Shown piece after piece: positions 35,085 to 47,722 of a DNA stretch of 64,000 nucleotides. The stretch's first letter is position 1. The number at the start of each line of letters is the position of its first letter. A model generated the notes under the pieces. That model searched no databases. It was not told where the DNA came from and saw only the letters and a program-made list of their open reading frames with translations. The position numbers and the translations under genes were made by a program. Source of the DNA: Lycium barbarum (lineage: Eukaryota > Streptophyta > Magnoliopsida > Solanales > Solanaceae); assembly GCF_019175385.1 (NCBI RefSeq), contig NC_083345.1, forward strand, positions 11,571,205 to 11,635,204, given 5' to 3'.

Positions 35085-35441
35085 TTGTTTGGCCAAGTTT
35101 ATTTTTTTCCCAAAAATACTTATTTTTTAATAAATATTTATTTTTTAAAAAATAAGGTGTTTGGCCAAGCTTTTGGGAGAAAATAAGTACTGTTGGGAGT
35201 AGCAAAAACAGTTTTTCAGAAGCTAAAAAAAATAACTTTTGTCCAAAAGTACTTTTTTGAAAAGTACTTTTGAGAAAAATACACATAGAAACACTTTTTA
35301 AAAGCTTGATCAAACACTAATTACTGCTCAAAAGTACTTTTTAAATTAATTGACCAAACACAAACTGTTTTTAGATAAAAATATTTTTTTTAAAATTATT
35401 TTTTAAAAAAATAAGCAATTTTTAAAACTTAGCCAAACAGG
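35085..35441. mobile_element. Foldback MITE upstream of the thiolase gene
   Basis: Ends TTGTTTGGCCAAG and CTTAGCCAAACAGGC are inverse. The body is built of AAAAGTACTTTT palindromic words. It lies about 200 bp upstream of the thiolase start codon and so in its promoter region. Confidence 0.75.
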
Positions 35442-35652
35442 CTACAAGTCTTATCTTTGTTCCATTATACCCATCCTTTTAGGATAAACTTTCACGTTTT
35501 CTCCAATTTTGACAATCCCTATACACACACATAACATACCGACTCTCTCTCTCTCTTTCCACTATATAAATACACACACAAAAAAAGTAGACAATCAGCT
35601 CATATTATTAGATCACAACAATTTTGTTTTTGTATCTCTCTATATTGAAAAT

Positions 35653-38600
35653 ATGGAAAAAGCAATAGAGAGACAAAGAGTTCTTCTTCATCATCTTCGT
35701 CCTTCACAGACTTCTTCTTCTTTGGAAAACATTGAATCATCCATTTCTGTGAGTTCTTTTTCTCATTTCAATTTCATTTTTATTCTTTGCTTTTCAATTT
35801 AGTGTTATGGTTTTGTTTTTGTGTGTGAATCTGTGCTTGTTCTTGATTTGCACTTTTTCTTTATTGGGTGTGTTTTGTTTCTTGTTATCAATTCGATGTG
35901 TTCAAGGTAGTTTTTTTGATTTGGTTTTCGATGAGAGTATGGTTGATTTTGATCAATTGGTTGAAATTTTCAGCTATAGTATATGTTTCAGATTTGTATA
36001 TGGTTTTATTGGTTTCATTTATATATTGTTTGAGCCAAAGTTTGAGTCTTTTGGTATGGTATGAGAAGTTTTTAGGTGGGTATTTTACTGAATTTGATCC
36101 ATAGGTGGAAGGTCCAACCATAAGGAAGTTACTACTTTTTGTTTCATGTTGTATAGTGCTTTTATACTGTTAGTAGAATTATTTTTTGCTGCAGATCTGA
36201 TGATCTATTAATTTCTTTTGTTTGGAATGCTGTGGTACAGTTGTAATGAATACTATAATTGGGAATGGAAAAACAAAAGCCTATGACTTGGATGACGACC
36301 TTTTGTACTTCATTTTTTTAACATTTCTTTTTTTAAATAGTAGTACTCCTTCCGTCTCAATTTATGTGTTATAGTTTGACTAGGCACAGGTTTAAGAAAG
36401 GAAGGAAGAGTTTTGAAACATTTGGTCTAAAACAAGCTATACATATTTTTGTGGTTGTAAATCATTTGGTAATAGGGGAAGTTTTAAGTTAAATTATTTT
36501 TGGATAAAGAAATGTAATAGACTAAAAAGGAAAGTGTGTCACAGAAATTGGGACGGAGGAAGTACTAGTGTTTTGCTTTTCTTTTCTTTCCCCTCTTGAA
36601 TATATAAGAGGAAGTTTACAACTTACAGTTTAGTAATATTTCAAAATTACAAGTTGCAACTTCTTTCTGACAACTTACTTTGTGTTGTGTGAAGAAACAC
36701 ATTCCCCCAACCCCACCATCAGAAGTTTATTGCCCCTGCTTAATTAGGCCAATTTTAAGAAGATACCACCTGTGGTGTATTAATTGGTCTTCTGAAATTA
36801 AAGGCTAAAAATTTGAGAACTACATAAGGGACATCTCAAGTTGCTGTATTTTTTCGTTTTAGATATAAGGAAATTATTTTTATGATTGATAAGTTAAAAT
36901 GCTGAGCAAGTTCTAAATCTCTTGTTTCTCCAAAAATACTGTTGCACGGTGTCGGATCCTCCAAATTGCACTACTTTTGGAGGTTCTGTCACGCGCCGGT
37001 CAACATTTTTGAAGAGTCTGAACAACACAGATGGAATCCTATACGTCCAATGGTGGATATGTCTTTATTATGTTCAATCCTGTGCAGAACTATGATAATT
37101 AGATGTTTAATAACTAAAGGAATGTTCAGTTAATTTTATGGCATGTGTTTATTGTATACTTGAGTCTTATTTTGGTTGATCGGCATGTTCTTGAATACTC
37201 CTTTCACTGTGAATCACTGATTCCATGAGATGTCTATTACTCTCTTGAGTGGTAAATAGGGTTGTCTTAATTTCGAACATCTGGTTTCCTAAAAAAGCAA
37301 TTCATTATATCTTTTGTTCCTTATGTTCTCTCAATTTTCAACCAGGCATCTGTCTGCTCTGCTGGAGACAGTGCTGCTTACCAGAGGACTTCTGTTTTTG
37401 GAGATGATGTCGTCATAGTTGCGTAAGTTGTCATAGCTGATGACGTCTCTAGCTTCAGTTTCTGAGTTGATACCAGAGCTGCAACTTTGCTAGTTCATAT
37501 TTTTCATGTTTTTGTTTCAACTTCTCATTTCCAAACATATGTGGTTTTCTTAGATGAATGAGCCGTATCCTTACAGTGAGAACCTATTTGTTCCTTGCAG
37601 TGCATATAGGACTCCTCTTTGCAAAGCAAAGAGAGGAGGGTTCAAGGATACTTATCCTGATGATTTGCTTGCTCCAGTTTTAAAGGTGGGTTACCCTAAG
37701 CTTAGTTGTGGATTAATGTCAAGATTATCGAAGCTATTTACCTCTTATTCTTCCTTTAAACCATTCACTACAGGCGGTGATGGAAAAAACTAATGTGAGC
37801 CCTAGTGAAGTTGGGGATATTGTTGTCGGCTCAGTGTTGGCCCCAGGTTCCCAGAGAGCGAGCGAGTGCAGAATGGCTGCATTTTATGCTGGTTTCCCTG
37901 GTAATTTTTTGTTTAATTTTTGTCATGTTGTGAAGTTCATCATTTCATGTTTGAGGTTCTTGTTTCAAGATGCTAATTTATCTTTCTCTCGAGCAGAAAC
38001 TGTGCCAGTTAGAACTGTAAACAGGCAATGTTCATCAGGCCTTCAAGCAGTTGCTGATGTAGCTGCAGCTATTAAAGCTGGATTTTATGACATTGGTGTG
38101 TTACCATTTCTTTTTACTATAAGTTTATTGTAACTGTATCCCATGGATATGGTGTTTCTCCATTTGTAATGTTGGCTAACTTGCCTCCAACTAATCAGGT
38201 ATTGGTGCTGGATTGGAGTCCATGACCACAAACCCAATGGCATGGGAAGGATCAGTCAACCCAAGAGTATGTCCTTGTTTTATGAAAGCATATTCTGTCA
38301 CTTTTCTTTATATATTGTTAGGCTTATTTTTTTTGGATATGAGTTCTACTGGAAGGATCATCATAACCTATAACATTTGATCTCAGGTTAAGCAAATGGC
38401 ACAAGCTCAAGACTGTCTTCTTCCTATGGGTATTACTTCTGAGAACGTTGCGCACCGTTTTGGTGTGACAAGGCAGGAACAAGACCAGGCTGCAGTAAGT
38501 TAAATAGACCCATCAATTTATGATCATGTCTATCTGGCGACGTATATTCTAATCTCATTTTTATTTCTGTTGCTAGGTTGATTCACATCGTAAGGCTGCT

Positions 38601-40180
38601 GCGGCCACTGCTTCTGGAAAATTCAAAGATGAAATAATTCCGGTGGCCACAAAGGTAGCAACCGTCTAAATTATAATCTCTTTGGAATCCGTTAATAGCT
38701 ATATCAACTATACCCTCTTACGTTTCTGCTGTCTTCTGTTAAAGATTGTTGACCCAAAAACCGGGGATGAGAGACCAGTAACGATCTCTGTTGATGATGG
38801 AATACGACCAAATGCCTCTGTGGCAGACTTGGCGAAATTGAAGCCAGTGTTCAAGAAGAGTGGAACTACTACTGCTGGTAATTTGATGATCTTCATTATT
38901 CAGGTCTGAGATGTAACTTTAAGTCTTGATTTTGGTTAATGAAGTTTTCTTCTTTGCTGCAGGGAACTCCAGCCAAGTTACTGATGGTGCTGGAGCTGTA
39001 CTTCTTATGAAAAGAAGTGTTGCAATGCAAAAGGGGCTGCCTATCCTTGGTGTATTCAGGTCTTTTTCCCTTTCTAATTCTTGTATGCCATATGTAGTTA
39101 GAGTGATGTTGCTCACAGTCAGAAAGTCTTATGGCTTTCTTCACAATTCCTTCTTGTCATACCTGACCTTAGTCAGGTAAAGAGTGTAGTATATGTTTTG
39201 CATCTTATTCTATTATTTGTCTTAAAAGAGAACTAACTCCCAGTGTTCATGCAGGACTTTTGCTGCCGTTGGTGTAGACCCTGCGATTATGGGAATTGGT
39301 CCAGCTGTTGCAATTCCAGCTGCTGTTAAATCTGCAGGCCTTGAACTTGAAGATATTGATCTCTTTGAGATAAATGAGGTAATCTACTTAATTTCATATG
39401 CTCTCTATCTTCTATGCATAGTACAGTTTCTTGACTATGGTTCTTTTTTAGGCATTCGCATCACAGTATGTCTATTGCCGGAAGAAGCTTGAACTTGACG
39501 CAGAGAAGATCAACGTGAATGGAGGTGCAATGGCCATCGGTCATCCTTTGGGCGCTACAGGTAAATTTGACGGTGTCTTAGAATAATAATCATGGTGGTT
39601 AATTAAAAACGTCATGTATGAGAGTATGTATTGTACCAGAATACATTGTTGTGAGTTTAGAAATATGATAATATTGCATTCAGTTGATCAAATAGGGGTG
39701 TGAATATTCCCGTCTATCTTTACCAGCTCTAACAACAATCTTATCAGATCAATAATGTTTTAAGTACATATAGGGCATATTCCACCTTTGAGCCACTTTA
39801 CTTGTTAGCCTTGGTAGTTAATTCACATCAATGATTATTCTCATGAGATATACTTTCTATATGTCAAAACAGGAGCTCGATGTGTTGCAACACTGTTACA
39901 TGAGATGAAGCGTCGTGGAAAAGACTGCCGCTTTGGTGTGGTGTCCATGTGCATAGGTACGATTAATCCTTCCTTACCTTTCCGCTCTCACACCCAATAC
40001 CCAGAAATGAAATTCCACATACAGATCTTTAGAATGGTTGTCTCACGTTGTTTTTTGCATTCAACAACAGGCACTGGAATGGGGGCGGCAGCAGTGTTTG
40101 AAAGAGGAGATTCCTGCGATGAGCTACGCAATGCTCGTAAAATTGAAAGCCACAACCTTCTGTCCAAAGATGCTCTTTAA
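35653..40180 (+). CDS. KAT2: 3-ketoacyl-CoA thiolase, peroxisomal (KAT2/PED1-like)
   Basis: Catalyses the last step of peroxisomal fatty-acid beta-oxidation, releasing acetyl-CoA; it also serves jasmonate synthesis. Fourteen exons: 35653-35748, 37346-37422, 37601-37685, 37774-37900, 37997-38095, 38199-38266, 38387-38494, 38577-38654, 38745-38877, 38963-39059, 39255-39378, 39452-39560, 39873-39956, 40071-40180. They sum to 1395 nt, 464 aa, matching the family. An N-terminal PTS2 peroxisome signal, RQRVLLHHL, lies at residues 7-15. Catalytic residues are Cys140 in NRQCSSG, His395 in IGHPLGATG and Cys427 in SMCIGTGMG. All splice sites are GT-AG and phases agree. A Stowaway-like MITE lies in intron 1. 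The gene looks intact. Confidence 0.97.
36346..36562. mobile_element. Stowaway-like MITE in thiolase intron 1
   Basis: CTCCTTCCGTCTCAATTTAT at the left, AAATTGGGACGGAGGAAG at the right, flanked by TA on both sides as expected for Tc1/mariner-type target duplication. Confidence 0.92.
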
Positions 40181-40546
40181 AAGAGAGAGAGGCATATACA
40201 GTAGTTTCATTAAATAATATTTACAGATAACGACAATAAGTGTAGTCTTGAGACATTTTCTTGGAAGAAATGTTTTCTAAAATTGCATTAATTTGGTTGG
40301 AAGACCCCTGTATTTTGGTTATTGCTGTCATGGATTGTTTTATGTTTATTAATCTAAGAGCAGTTATATGTTCTTTACTTCATTACATCACTTGGTTGAT
40401 TATAAGTTGAGTGCGGGTAAGTTTTTAGCAGCGAAGAATCAAAACCTTCAAAGACAACCATCAAGTGAAAAAGACACTCAACACCAAGAGTTATTTTGTA
40501 AGGTGGAATTGTGATCGGTTATTTAATAGTCTTTTATTTTATTTTT
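40181..40546 (+). other. 3' flank of the thiolase gene
   Basis: AT-rich DNA following the stop codon, presumably the 3' untranslated region. No other feature. Confidence 0.5.
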
Positions 40547-41319
40547 GACAAAAGACATAAATTGACTCTTAAATTATATTTCAAATGTTGATATCACACT
40601 TAAATTTTGCTAGTGATTTATTACACACTCAATATATGAAAAAATGATATTATTTACTCTCTGAGAGCTGAAAACTAATCACATGGTAGGAGGTGTTACA
40701 TAGCGTCATGTCAGAAATCTTTTAATTTTTAATAGTTTAATACTGAAATGAAAAATTATCACTGAAAAAAAATTTGACTTTAATAAACACTCTTTTTATC
40801 ACTTCTTCTTCTCCATTTCTCTTCTCCTCCAACCCCCCCCCCCCCCCCCCCCCCAATGTTGCAGTAGAAAATGAAGAATATGGTCGGATCAGCAAGGAAA
40901 TCTCAATTTATTAAGAGAGTAAATCTATAAACTAATGGAGACCATGATGTGTGTAGACTTGTTATTTTCAAATGCTCAATTTTGGAGAGGAAACGATGAT
41001 GCTTATTCTTGGGTCGTTGCCGGAGAAGAGCTGGTGGGTCGCTGCCGGAGACGAGCTCGTCGGAGCTCCGGCGGAGGTGGAAGTGAAGAAGAAAATGAAG
41101 GGTGGGGGTTACAAAAAATTGAATTTTACAATTAAAAAAAAAGGATAAATAAATAATATATAACCAAAACGCGCCTCCTTTTTTATTATTTTTATATATT
41201 GTGCCACATCAGCTCTCAGGGGATAAATAATATCACTTTTTCATATATTAAGTGTGTAATGTTTAAGTGTGATATTGACATTTGAGATATAATTTAAAGG
41301 TTAATTTATGTCTTTTGCC
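40547..41319. mobile_element. Inverted-repeat DNA element with a GC-rich interior
   Basis: About 125-bp arms: GACAAAAGACATAAATTGAC, TTATATTTCAAATGTTGATA and CACACTCAATATATGAAAAA at the left pair with inverse copies ending GGTTAATTTATGTCTTTTGC. The flanks on both sides are TTTATTTTATTTT-like. The interior includes a 22-base C run (40833-40854) and, at about 41010-41110, a GC-rich patch with triplets for an Arg/Gly/Ser/Glu-rich peptide. This could be a captured host gene fragment. Confidence 0.75.
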
Positions 41320-42689
41320 TTTATTTTATTTTTTTGTTGTAATTCACGGATTCTATTTTTGGTAATTTATGAACCTTCATACCACGGCCTAAAGATTAAA
41401 TCTGTGGAATTTAATATCTTATGATAAAACAGTAGTTTATGACCTAAATTTTTTTTTAAGTTATTACAAGTGTTAAAATATAACCTACCATTGTTCGAAA
41501 GCATAACTTTTCAAGTGTAGTGTTTTCACAATTTGGTAAAATAGGGATCCTAAGAAAGATTAAGTCAGTCTTTCATGAGAGTGGAAACTGAGCTCAGCCA
41601 ATTGCAAATGACTGAACTAACATCTCACCAGTCGCATTGAAGGACTAACTTAGCCAACGGCCTAGGACCAAAATTATGAAATCAACACCAAGAGATGCCA
41701 ATTTGATTACCTACACTTGATGGACCAGCTTGACCCAAAAAATAAGAAAAAAAAAAACAGTTCTTGAACGTTTAGTAAAGACTAAAGAATGACAAGAGAA
41801 GAACCATTGGTTTTAGTTGAGAAGTAATCGTTCTAAATCCAAGTAGTATCATAACCAATTTCGGCAACTTCGGAATTTACTCAAAACCAAAGCTCACTTT
41901 GTCCACCAGCTAGAGTGAAAATTATTTCCTTCTCCTATGGTGAGCTTATGCAAAAGCATCAAAGGGTCTTCCCTTACTCATTCTCTAGTATGAATTGGTA
42001 TTTGTCAAATATGTTCATATCCATGGTTGAACAGTTAAAGCGTCCAAATACAAGATAGCCTACTGGAATTGCCATGAAATTCCCGTTCATGATGCTCCCA
42101 GTGTTGAGGAACATGCAGTAGAGCGTATGTGCAACTCGTTTTGATCTCGAGCTGGCACAAAAGCAAGTTTAGCATATCTCAGCAATTACTTATTATTCTT
42201 TTCCAGAATTAGCAGATAATATTTTTAATAAACACCATTCACCTCCTTGGTCTTCCAAGTTTCTAGATCAACAGCTTGAGACATCACATTTTCCTTTTTA
42301 TCGTAGTGCAAAGAGGAAAAAAAATATCATTCTAAATTATTTTATCAATTAGCGAGCGAATTGGTATATGCGTAAATCACATTCATCCGGAAACATGAAA
42401 GTTAAGAATGTCAAAATGAAGTTACATCCATGCAAGACCAACAACTAGTATGTGCTATCACTCATCAACATCATAAAAATGAACATCTGTATTTGGTAAG
42501 AAGTCTATTTTTACGTCGTTAAATGAAACCTTAAACTATGCATTTGAGGATATCAAGTATAGAAAAAGTAATTGCAAGAAACCATATAGCAAAAGAAAAA
42601 ACTTGTTCTGAACAACCTTGAAAAGTAAAAGATTGTATCAGAATCTAGCTGCAACTGGCATGAACTCCAACTATCATCTCTACAGCAGG
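41320..42689. other. Intergenic between convergent thiolase and RING genes
   Basis: Contains the presumed 3' end of the minus-strand RING gene. Stretches at about 41880-42180 are less AT-rich than their surroundings and could be a decayed coding fragment, but no family was recognised in six frames. Confidence 0.4.
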
Positions 42690-45600
42690 TTAAGTTATTG
42701 AACACTTGCAAACTGGGCATGATGTTTTTCTACTCAGCCATGGGTCAATGCACTGCAATAGGTTCAATGACTGTTAGTAATTTGGTTGCTTTAACAAACA
42801 ATAAAACACTCGAGGCGAGAAAATTCAGAAGTTTACGTCTTTGTGAAACTTGTGTAAGCAAGGAAGATGGCGGATAACGTCCCCCATGGTAGGAGCTTCA
42901 AGACAAACAGCACACGGTTCTTGAAGACTCTCGTTCTGCAAGGGATAAAGAGGGTAAGCAACATGCAGTTCCTGCTGCCCACTGATTGAAGCAGCAGGTA
43001 AACCAACATCTATACTTAACGATGTCCCTAGTGTGGATAACTATTGTATGTGCACTTCTTTGAATATTATGGTAGAACGTCGGGAGATCGGCTTAATCTT
43101 AGGTAAGAATTCGATACTTTAAGGAGATTGCAGTTACCTGAACTGTTGACTGTGGCAAGTTGTTGATTTGTCGTGCGGATGAACCACCATGTTGGTGGTT
43201 ATTCTCATCAAGGGCCAATAGCATTTCATAGTCATTCCTAAAGCAAAGAAGGGAATGACATGTTAGACAGAACAGAAAATATTTTGCCCAAACCAAGATA
43301 ATAATGCTAAAAATGAGGTAATACTGCCAGTATAAGGGTGGATCACAGCACCCAAGGGTGTGGCCTGATGGTCAATGAAGTTGATTGGGAACCATGAGGT
43401 CTCAGGTTCAAATCGCAGCAGAGACAAACAAACACCAGGTGATTTTTTCCCATTTGTCCTAGCCTTTGTGGACAGAGTTACCTGGTACCTGTTGCTAGTG
43501 GGAGGTGACAGCCGACAGGTATCCTGTGGAATTAGTCAAGGTGTGCGCAAGATGGCCCGGACACCGCACTTATATATTTAAAAATAAGGCGGGATCACAT
43601 TAAAGAACAAAGAAGCTAACACCACGTAGACAATTCATTCACAAAAATCATCTCTCCCTCGGATGACCCATACCCTTGGACCTTAACTTCAGAGAGGATC
43701 AAATTTGTGTTACTTAGGATATAGGAGGAGGAGGGAATTTCTAATAATATCATACAAAAATATACATTTAAGAGTGTTTTGAGTGCTGAGTCACCAATGG
43801 CTCCTTTTACATTTTAATGCAACAAAAGTTAATTTAATTATCAGAAAGAACACGCGGACACTGATAAACATAAGAAATCTTACTCATTGAAGTCACGCTG
43901 CGTCTGAAGGAGATTACTATCAACATCCATATTACTGAAAGCCTCTAATGTTTCCAATATATGCATCCTCTGAAATATTCAGAAAAGGTAAATTATACAT
44001 TCTCGGCCAGATAACGTGGACACACATTAAGCAAATATAGGGTCAGCAATTAGACATGTCCCCATTTCCATCATTTTGTTAAATGATACTTTTAATAAGT
44101 AAGGTGGAAAGAGCATCTCCTTGACGCTGAAATTGTTTTGGAAGAAGCTGATGGTTTCTTTGGAAAGAAGCAAAGAACAGAAAGGTGGAGACCGGAAGAA
44201 CCAATCAGGCCACAGGAGCAGACCCAGAAGAGAGTAATAAAGAGCTTCTAGAGCGAGCTTTTGGTTCCATGAGAGGTTTTTGTTTTGTTTTGTTTTTTTT
44301 TTTTTTTTTTTTTTTGCAACTGGTAAGTAGTGATATTATAAATGCCAGTCACCAGCAAAATAGTGTTTATATTTGTCCATTGACATCTACTTATCCATAT
44401 GGGCCTCACGAAAAGTCACTTAAGCAATTCATGGGTCCACCAAATAATAGAAGAAATATTTTTTAACAAAGGTCATCACGTGTAGCCAAATGAACATAAG
44501 CCGCAGTAAAATAACAAGAAATACAACTTTAGCTGACCAAATATTTCGTTACTGGCCAAAATTATGACGAGAAGTGAAAGAAATAAATACCATGTCCACA
44601 TCCATGTTAGGAGGAAACAGTGAGTTTCTTCCTCTAGAAGATGAGATAGTACGAGGTTGTCCAGGGAAACTGCTCCTCAACCTTGCCATCCTATTCGAGG
44701 TAGACGCCCGAGCTTGAGAAGCTCTACGAGATATGTTGGGTGCATTTCTTGGTTGCCTTCTACGTACGTTTGTGACCGATGATCCATTCTAAACCAACAT
44801 CCCGACATCCCAAAAATAAGACAAGAGGAAAAAGAGAGAATTTTAGTCAGAGATCAAGGCACAATCATTACAGGAAGAAAGCAGGGTAGGAATTAAAAGC
44901 CTTTTCTTTTATTAGTTTTGAACTTAATAAAGCTTTCAAACATGAACATCATGTATAGATATCTGAATATCAGATGACAATATCAATATTAGACCGGAAG
45001 GGGAGCCTTGGCGTAACTGGTAAAGTTGCTGCCATGTGACCAGGAGGTCATGGGTTCGAGCCGTGGAAACAGCCTCTTGCAGAAATGCAAGGTAAGGCTG
45101 CGTACAATAGACCCTTGTGGTCCGGCCCTTCCCCGGACCCCGCGCATAGCGGGAGCTTAGTGCACCGGGCTGCCCTTTTTTTTAATATCAATATTAGACC
45201 TAGGTGGCACATATGTTACTACGAAGTGATGGAAAGTATACGAGGAGAATAAAAATTAAGGAAACCCAACATACAAGACCGGGTAATTGGTTCTCTGATC
45301 CAGAGGAAGCACGTAAGAAATCCTCCTGCACTAAAGCCAAGGCTACATCTTCATCAATCTGTTGGGAAGAAGAGAAAAATTATCAAACATCCAAGCATGA
45401 TGTGAAGACAACAGCTAATTATGGAGAACAACTAAAACTATTCTTCATAAAGAGTACCACCTCGCCACCCCCGAAGGAAGGGACCTCATTGTATAACTGT
45501 TCTTGGAGTTCCCGTGCGAGCCTTTCATCAGCTTCTAGTTGACTGGCTCTGGCATCTTCATTCCTACTAGAGCCTTCATGTCTTGTGTTAGAGGAGGGAC

Positions 45601-47722
45601 TGTCCACATCAATCACTGGTCCTACGCCTGTACCTACATGACTTGGGTTTCTGGTGGACCTTGTATTAACCCTACTTTCAGGTGAGGTAAGCAAAACGAC
45701 GTCTACATCATTAGACACCGAAGTGGAACATTCACCATGGCTGCTTGAGGCAGGTCCCTGCTTTAGTCTTTTCTTAACTGTGTTTGGTGCAGTACGATGT
45801 CCATTAATTAGGCGACACTGAGGTCCACGAGGGGATTCCTTCGGCCCTGCAGATACACCAGAAACATGTCTAATAGAAGCTGAATCTTGACTATTAGAAG
45901 CTGAATCTTGACCACTATCTCTTTCTGAAGTCCTGCGCACATTGGACAATGACAAGTCCATGTTCGAACTACGGTTACGCGTACTTCTCCATCCACCTGA
46001 TTCGTCAAAGTGTCTGAACAAGTCTCTACTGGAATCACTGGTTTCAAATGAAAAAAAAAAATCTGATGAGACCTTTACGAGGACAATAGTTAATAGTTGG
46101 ACATTTATTAACAGTCAAAAGTAAAGGAAATCAGAAAGTTATGCTACTGAATAAAAAGAAAAAATCTAGCAGGTTGCTATAGCATCACAACTCTAATATA
46201 GGATAAGAAAATATATTTCTAAAGCATGAAGAATGATAAAGCAACTTAAATCACCTAACCAAATAGCAATCTTTTATGACATCGATAAGAAGAGAGCAAA
46301 GGTACAATAACTGCTTCACACAAACTTAGGTACGATAGCAATAGTGTAAAATGACTAGAATAACGTCACATATTCATTTCTGAAGTTACATAGGAGTAGT
46401 AATATCTCATACAACAAGATGCAGCAAGCACTTACAAAAAAAGCTCATTTCAGCCAAAACAGAGTACGCAAAGCACAGATAATTTTTCCTGAATTGGTTT
46501 CCGCACAGCAAATATGTCCAAATGCAGATCTGAAATTAGATGCATCACTTGTGCAGATGGCTGAATTCATGCATCTATCCATACATGAAAACAAGCTAAA
46601 CTGTGTTCCACGTTGATTATCAAAGTGTAGATCCTCAGCAGGTCTTACACTGTCGTACATCTTGACATGCACGCTATGCTAATATGTCATAGAAGATGTT
46701 AAAAAAAAGAAGAAGTCATTTTTCCCTATTTGGACAGCTAGTAAATTTGATGTAAACTGAATTAAAACTATCTTTCCTGTGAATAGATATAGTTCACCAA
46801 ATACATACCTGCTAGATGTATGTGTTGTGTCACGTTCTTTCGAAGGAGAAGAATGAATTACCACCTCCTTACCCTTTACGGTAGAGATATCATCTTTAGT
46901 TTTCATTTCTTTAGCACTATCTGAAATTGTACCAGCCGATGATACTGTAAGACTGGTATCAGTTAGCCCATGGACTAAAACATTGCGGTCCTCCATCCCA
47001 GCTGGCTTTTTGGCCTTAGCTATGTTATGTGGGGATATACATCCATTTCGGACCAATCTTTTCTGCCCAATTACTCTTGGTGAGTTAACAAGAGATACAG
47101 AACCATCCTTACGAGCTCCAAGTTGCGCATCAGTGGCAGAATCCTTTTCTCCATGAGATTTAAGACTTGAACCAAGTTTAACTAAATCAGCAGTTTCCTT
47201 TCCTTTGCTGGCACTGCTGGATGGTGTTGATCGCAATCTACATTTTTCAACTTGACCAATATCCTGAACTCCAACTGTAGGAGCCTTAACAAACACATGA
47301 GTCGACCCATTTTGTTTTGTCAAGTCTATGACAGGATGGTCTTGCTGACCTTTTGATTCTGTGTTTTCGCTTTTTGCAAGATGCAAGTTATGTTTCTCCT
47401 TGGAATTAGGAATGGAGGAAACCATGAATGGAACACCATTTCTTGAAGGCAAAGAATCCCCCATACCAATAGCTGATGAATTAGCATGGCATTCAGATTT
47501 CGTGGAGCTAGTGATATTTCTTGGAGGACGCATAAACAACCTTCGTCTTCCAAAACCATTAACATTAAGTTGATTTCCATTCTCAGCAGCAACATTCCCA
47601 TATCCTGAATGCCCTAATGTAGATAAATCACTCTCTACATTGACATACCTCCTCCCATTCAGATTTTTAGCAGCTAATCTATTAGGGGTATCAGGAACAT
47701 CCAATTGATTATCATGATCCAT
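42690..47722 (-). CDS. RING-H2 E3 ubiquitin ligase with SUMO-interaction-like motifs
   Basis: Eight coding exons, read on the minus strand: 47722-46809, 46037-45461, 45358-45275, 44788-44591, 43969-43884, 43237-43138, 42935-42837, 42752-42690. They total 2121 nt, 706 aa, with consistent phases (for example GA|G at 43884/43237 and GTATGT donors). Residues 661-701 form a C3H2C3 RING: CAVC, 14 residues, C-LH-KF-H-KD-C, then CPVC, ending CSIT. The long N-terminal part is low-complexity and charged, with short hydrophobic-acidic motifs VIDLT (131), VVLLTS (418) and VIDVDS (446) that look like SUMO-interaction motifs. A helical segment LARELQEQLYNE precedes the fourth quarter. Expected role: nuclear or cytosolic ubiquitin ligase. 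Introns carry two SINEs. The start at 47722 follows an acceptor TGTGCAG|ATTATG. Confidence 0.88.
43348..43583 (+). mobile_element. tRNA-derived SINE in a RING gene intron
   Basis: Starts GCACCCAAGGGTGTGGCCTG with a B-box-like AGGTTCAAATC. It continues GAGTTACCTGGTACCTGTTG and ends GGCCCGGACACCGC plus an A-rich tail. Near-perfect target duplications flank it: ATAAGGGTGGATCACA (43332-43347) and ATAAGGCGGGATCACA (43584-43599). Confidence 0.88.
44996..45183 (+). mobile_element. TS-type SINE (Solanaceae) in a RING gene intron
   Basis: Polymerase III-type A box (TGGCGTAACTGGTAAAG) and B box (GGGTTCGAGCC) precede TGCAAGGTAAGGCTGCGTAC, CCGGACCCCGCGCATAGCGG and a T-rich 3' end. It is bounded by a perfect 17-base target duplication AATATCAATATTAGACC at 44979-44995 and 45184-45200. 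Full length and well preserved. Confidence 0.96.

Noticed and set aside
35807..36121. Hydrophobic frames in the start of the thiolase gene
   Set aside because: They lie in thiolase intron 1; T-rich intron sequence naturally encodes Phe/Leu-rich peptides.
36930..37030. GGTGTCGGATCCTCC...TTTTGGAGG segment as a gene fragment
   Set aside because: It looks like a dispersed non-coding repeat common in Solanaceae introns; boundaries could not be set.
42041..42180. Possible minus-strand coding relic (MNGNFMAIPVGYLVF)
   Set aside because: Open only over a short span, interrupted in every frame, and no family could be named with confidence.
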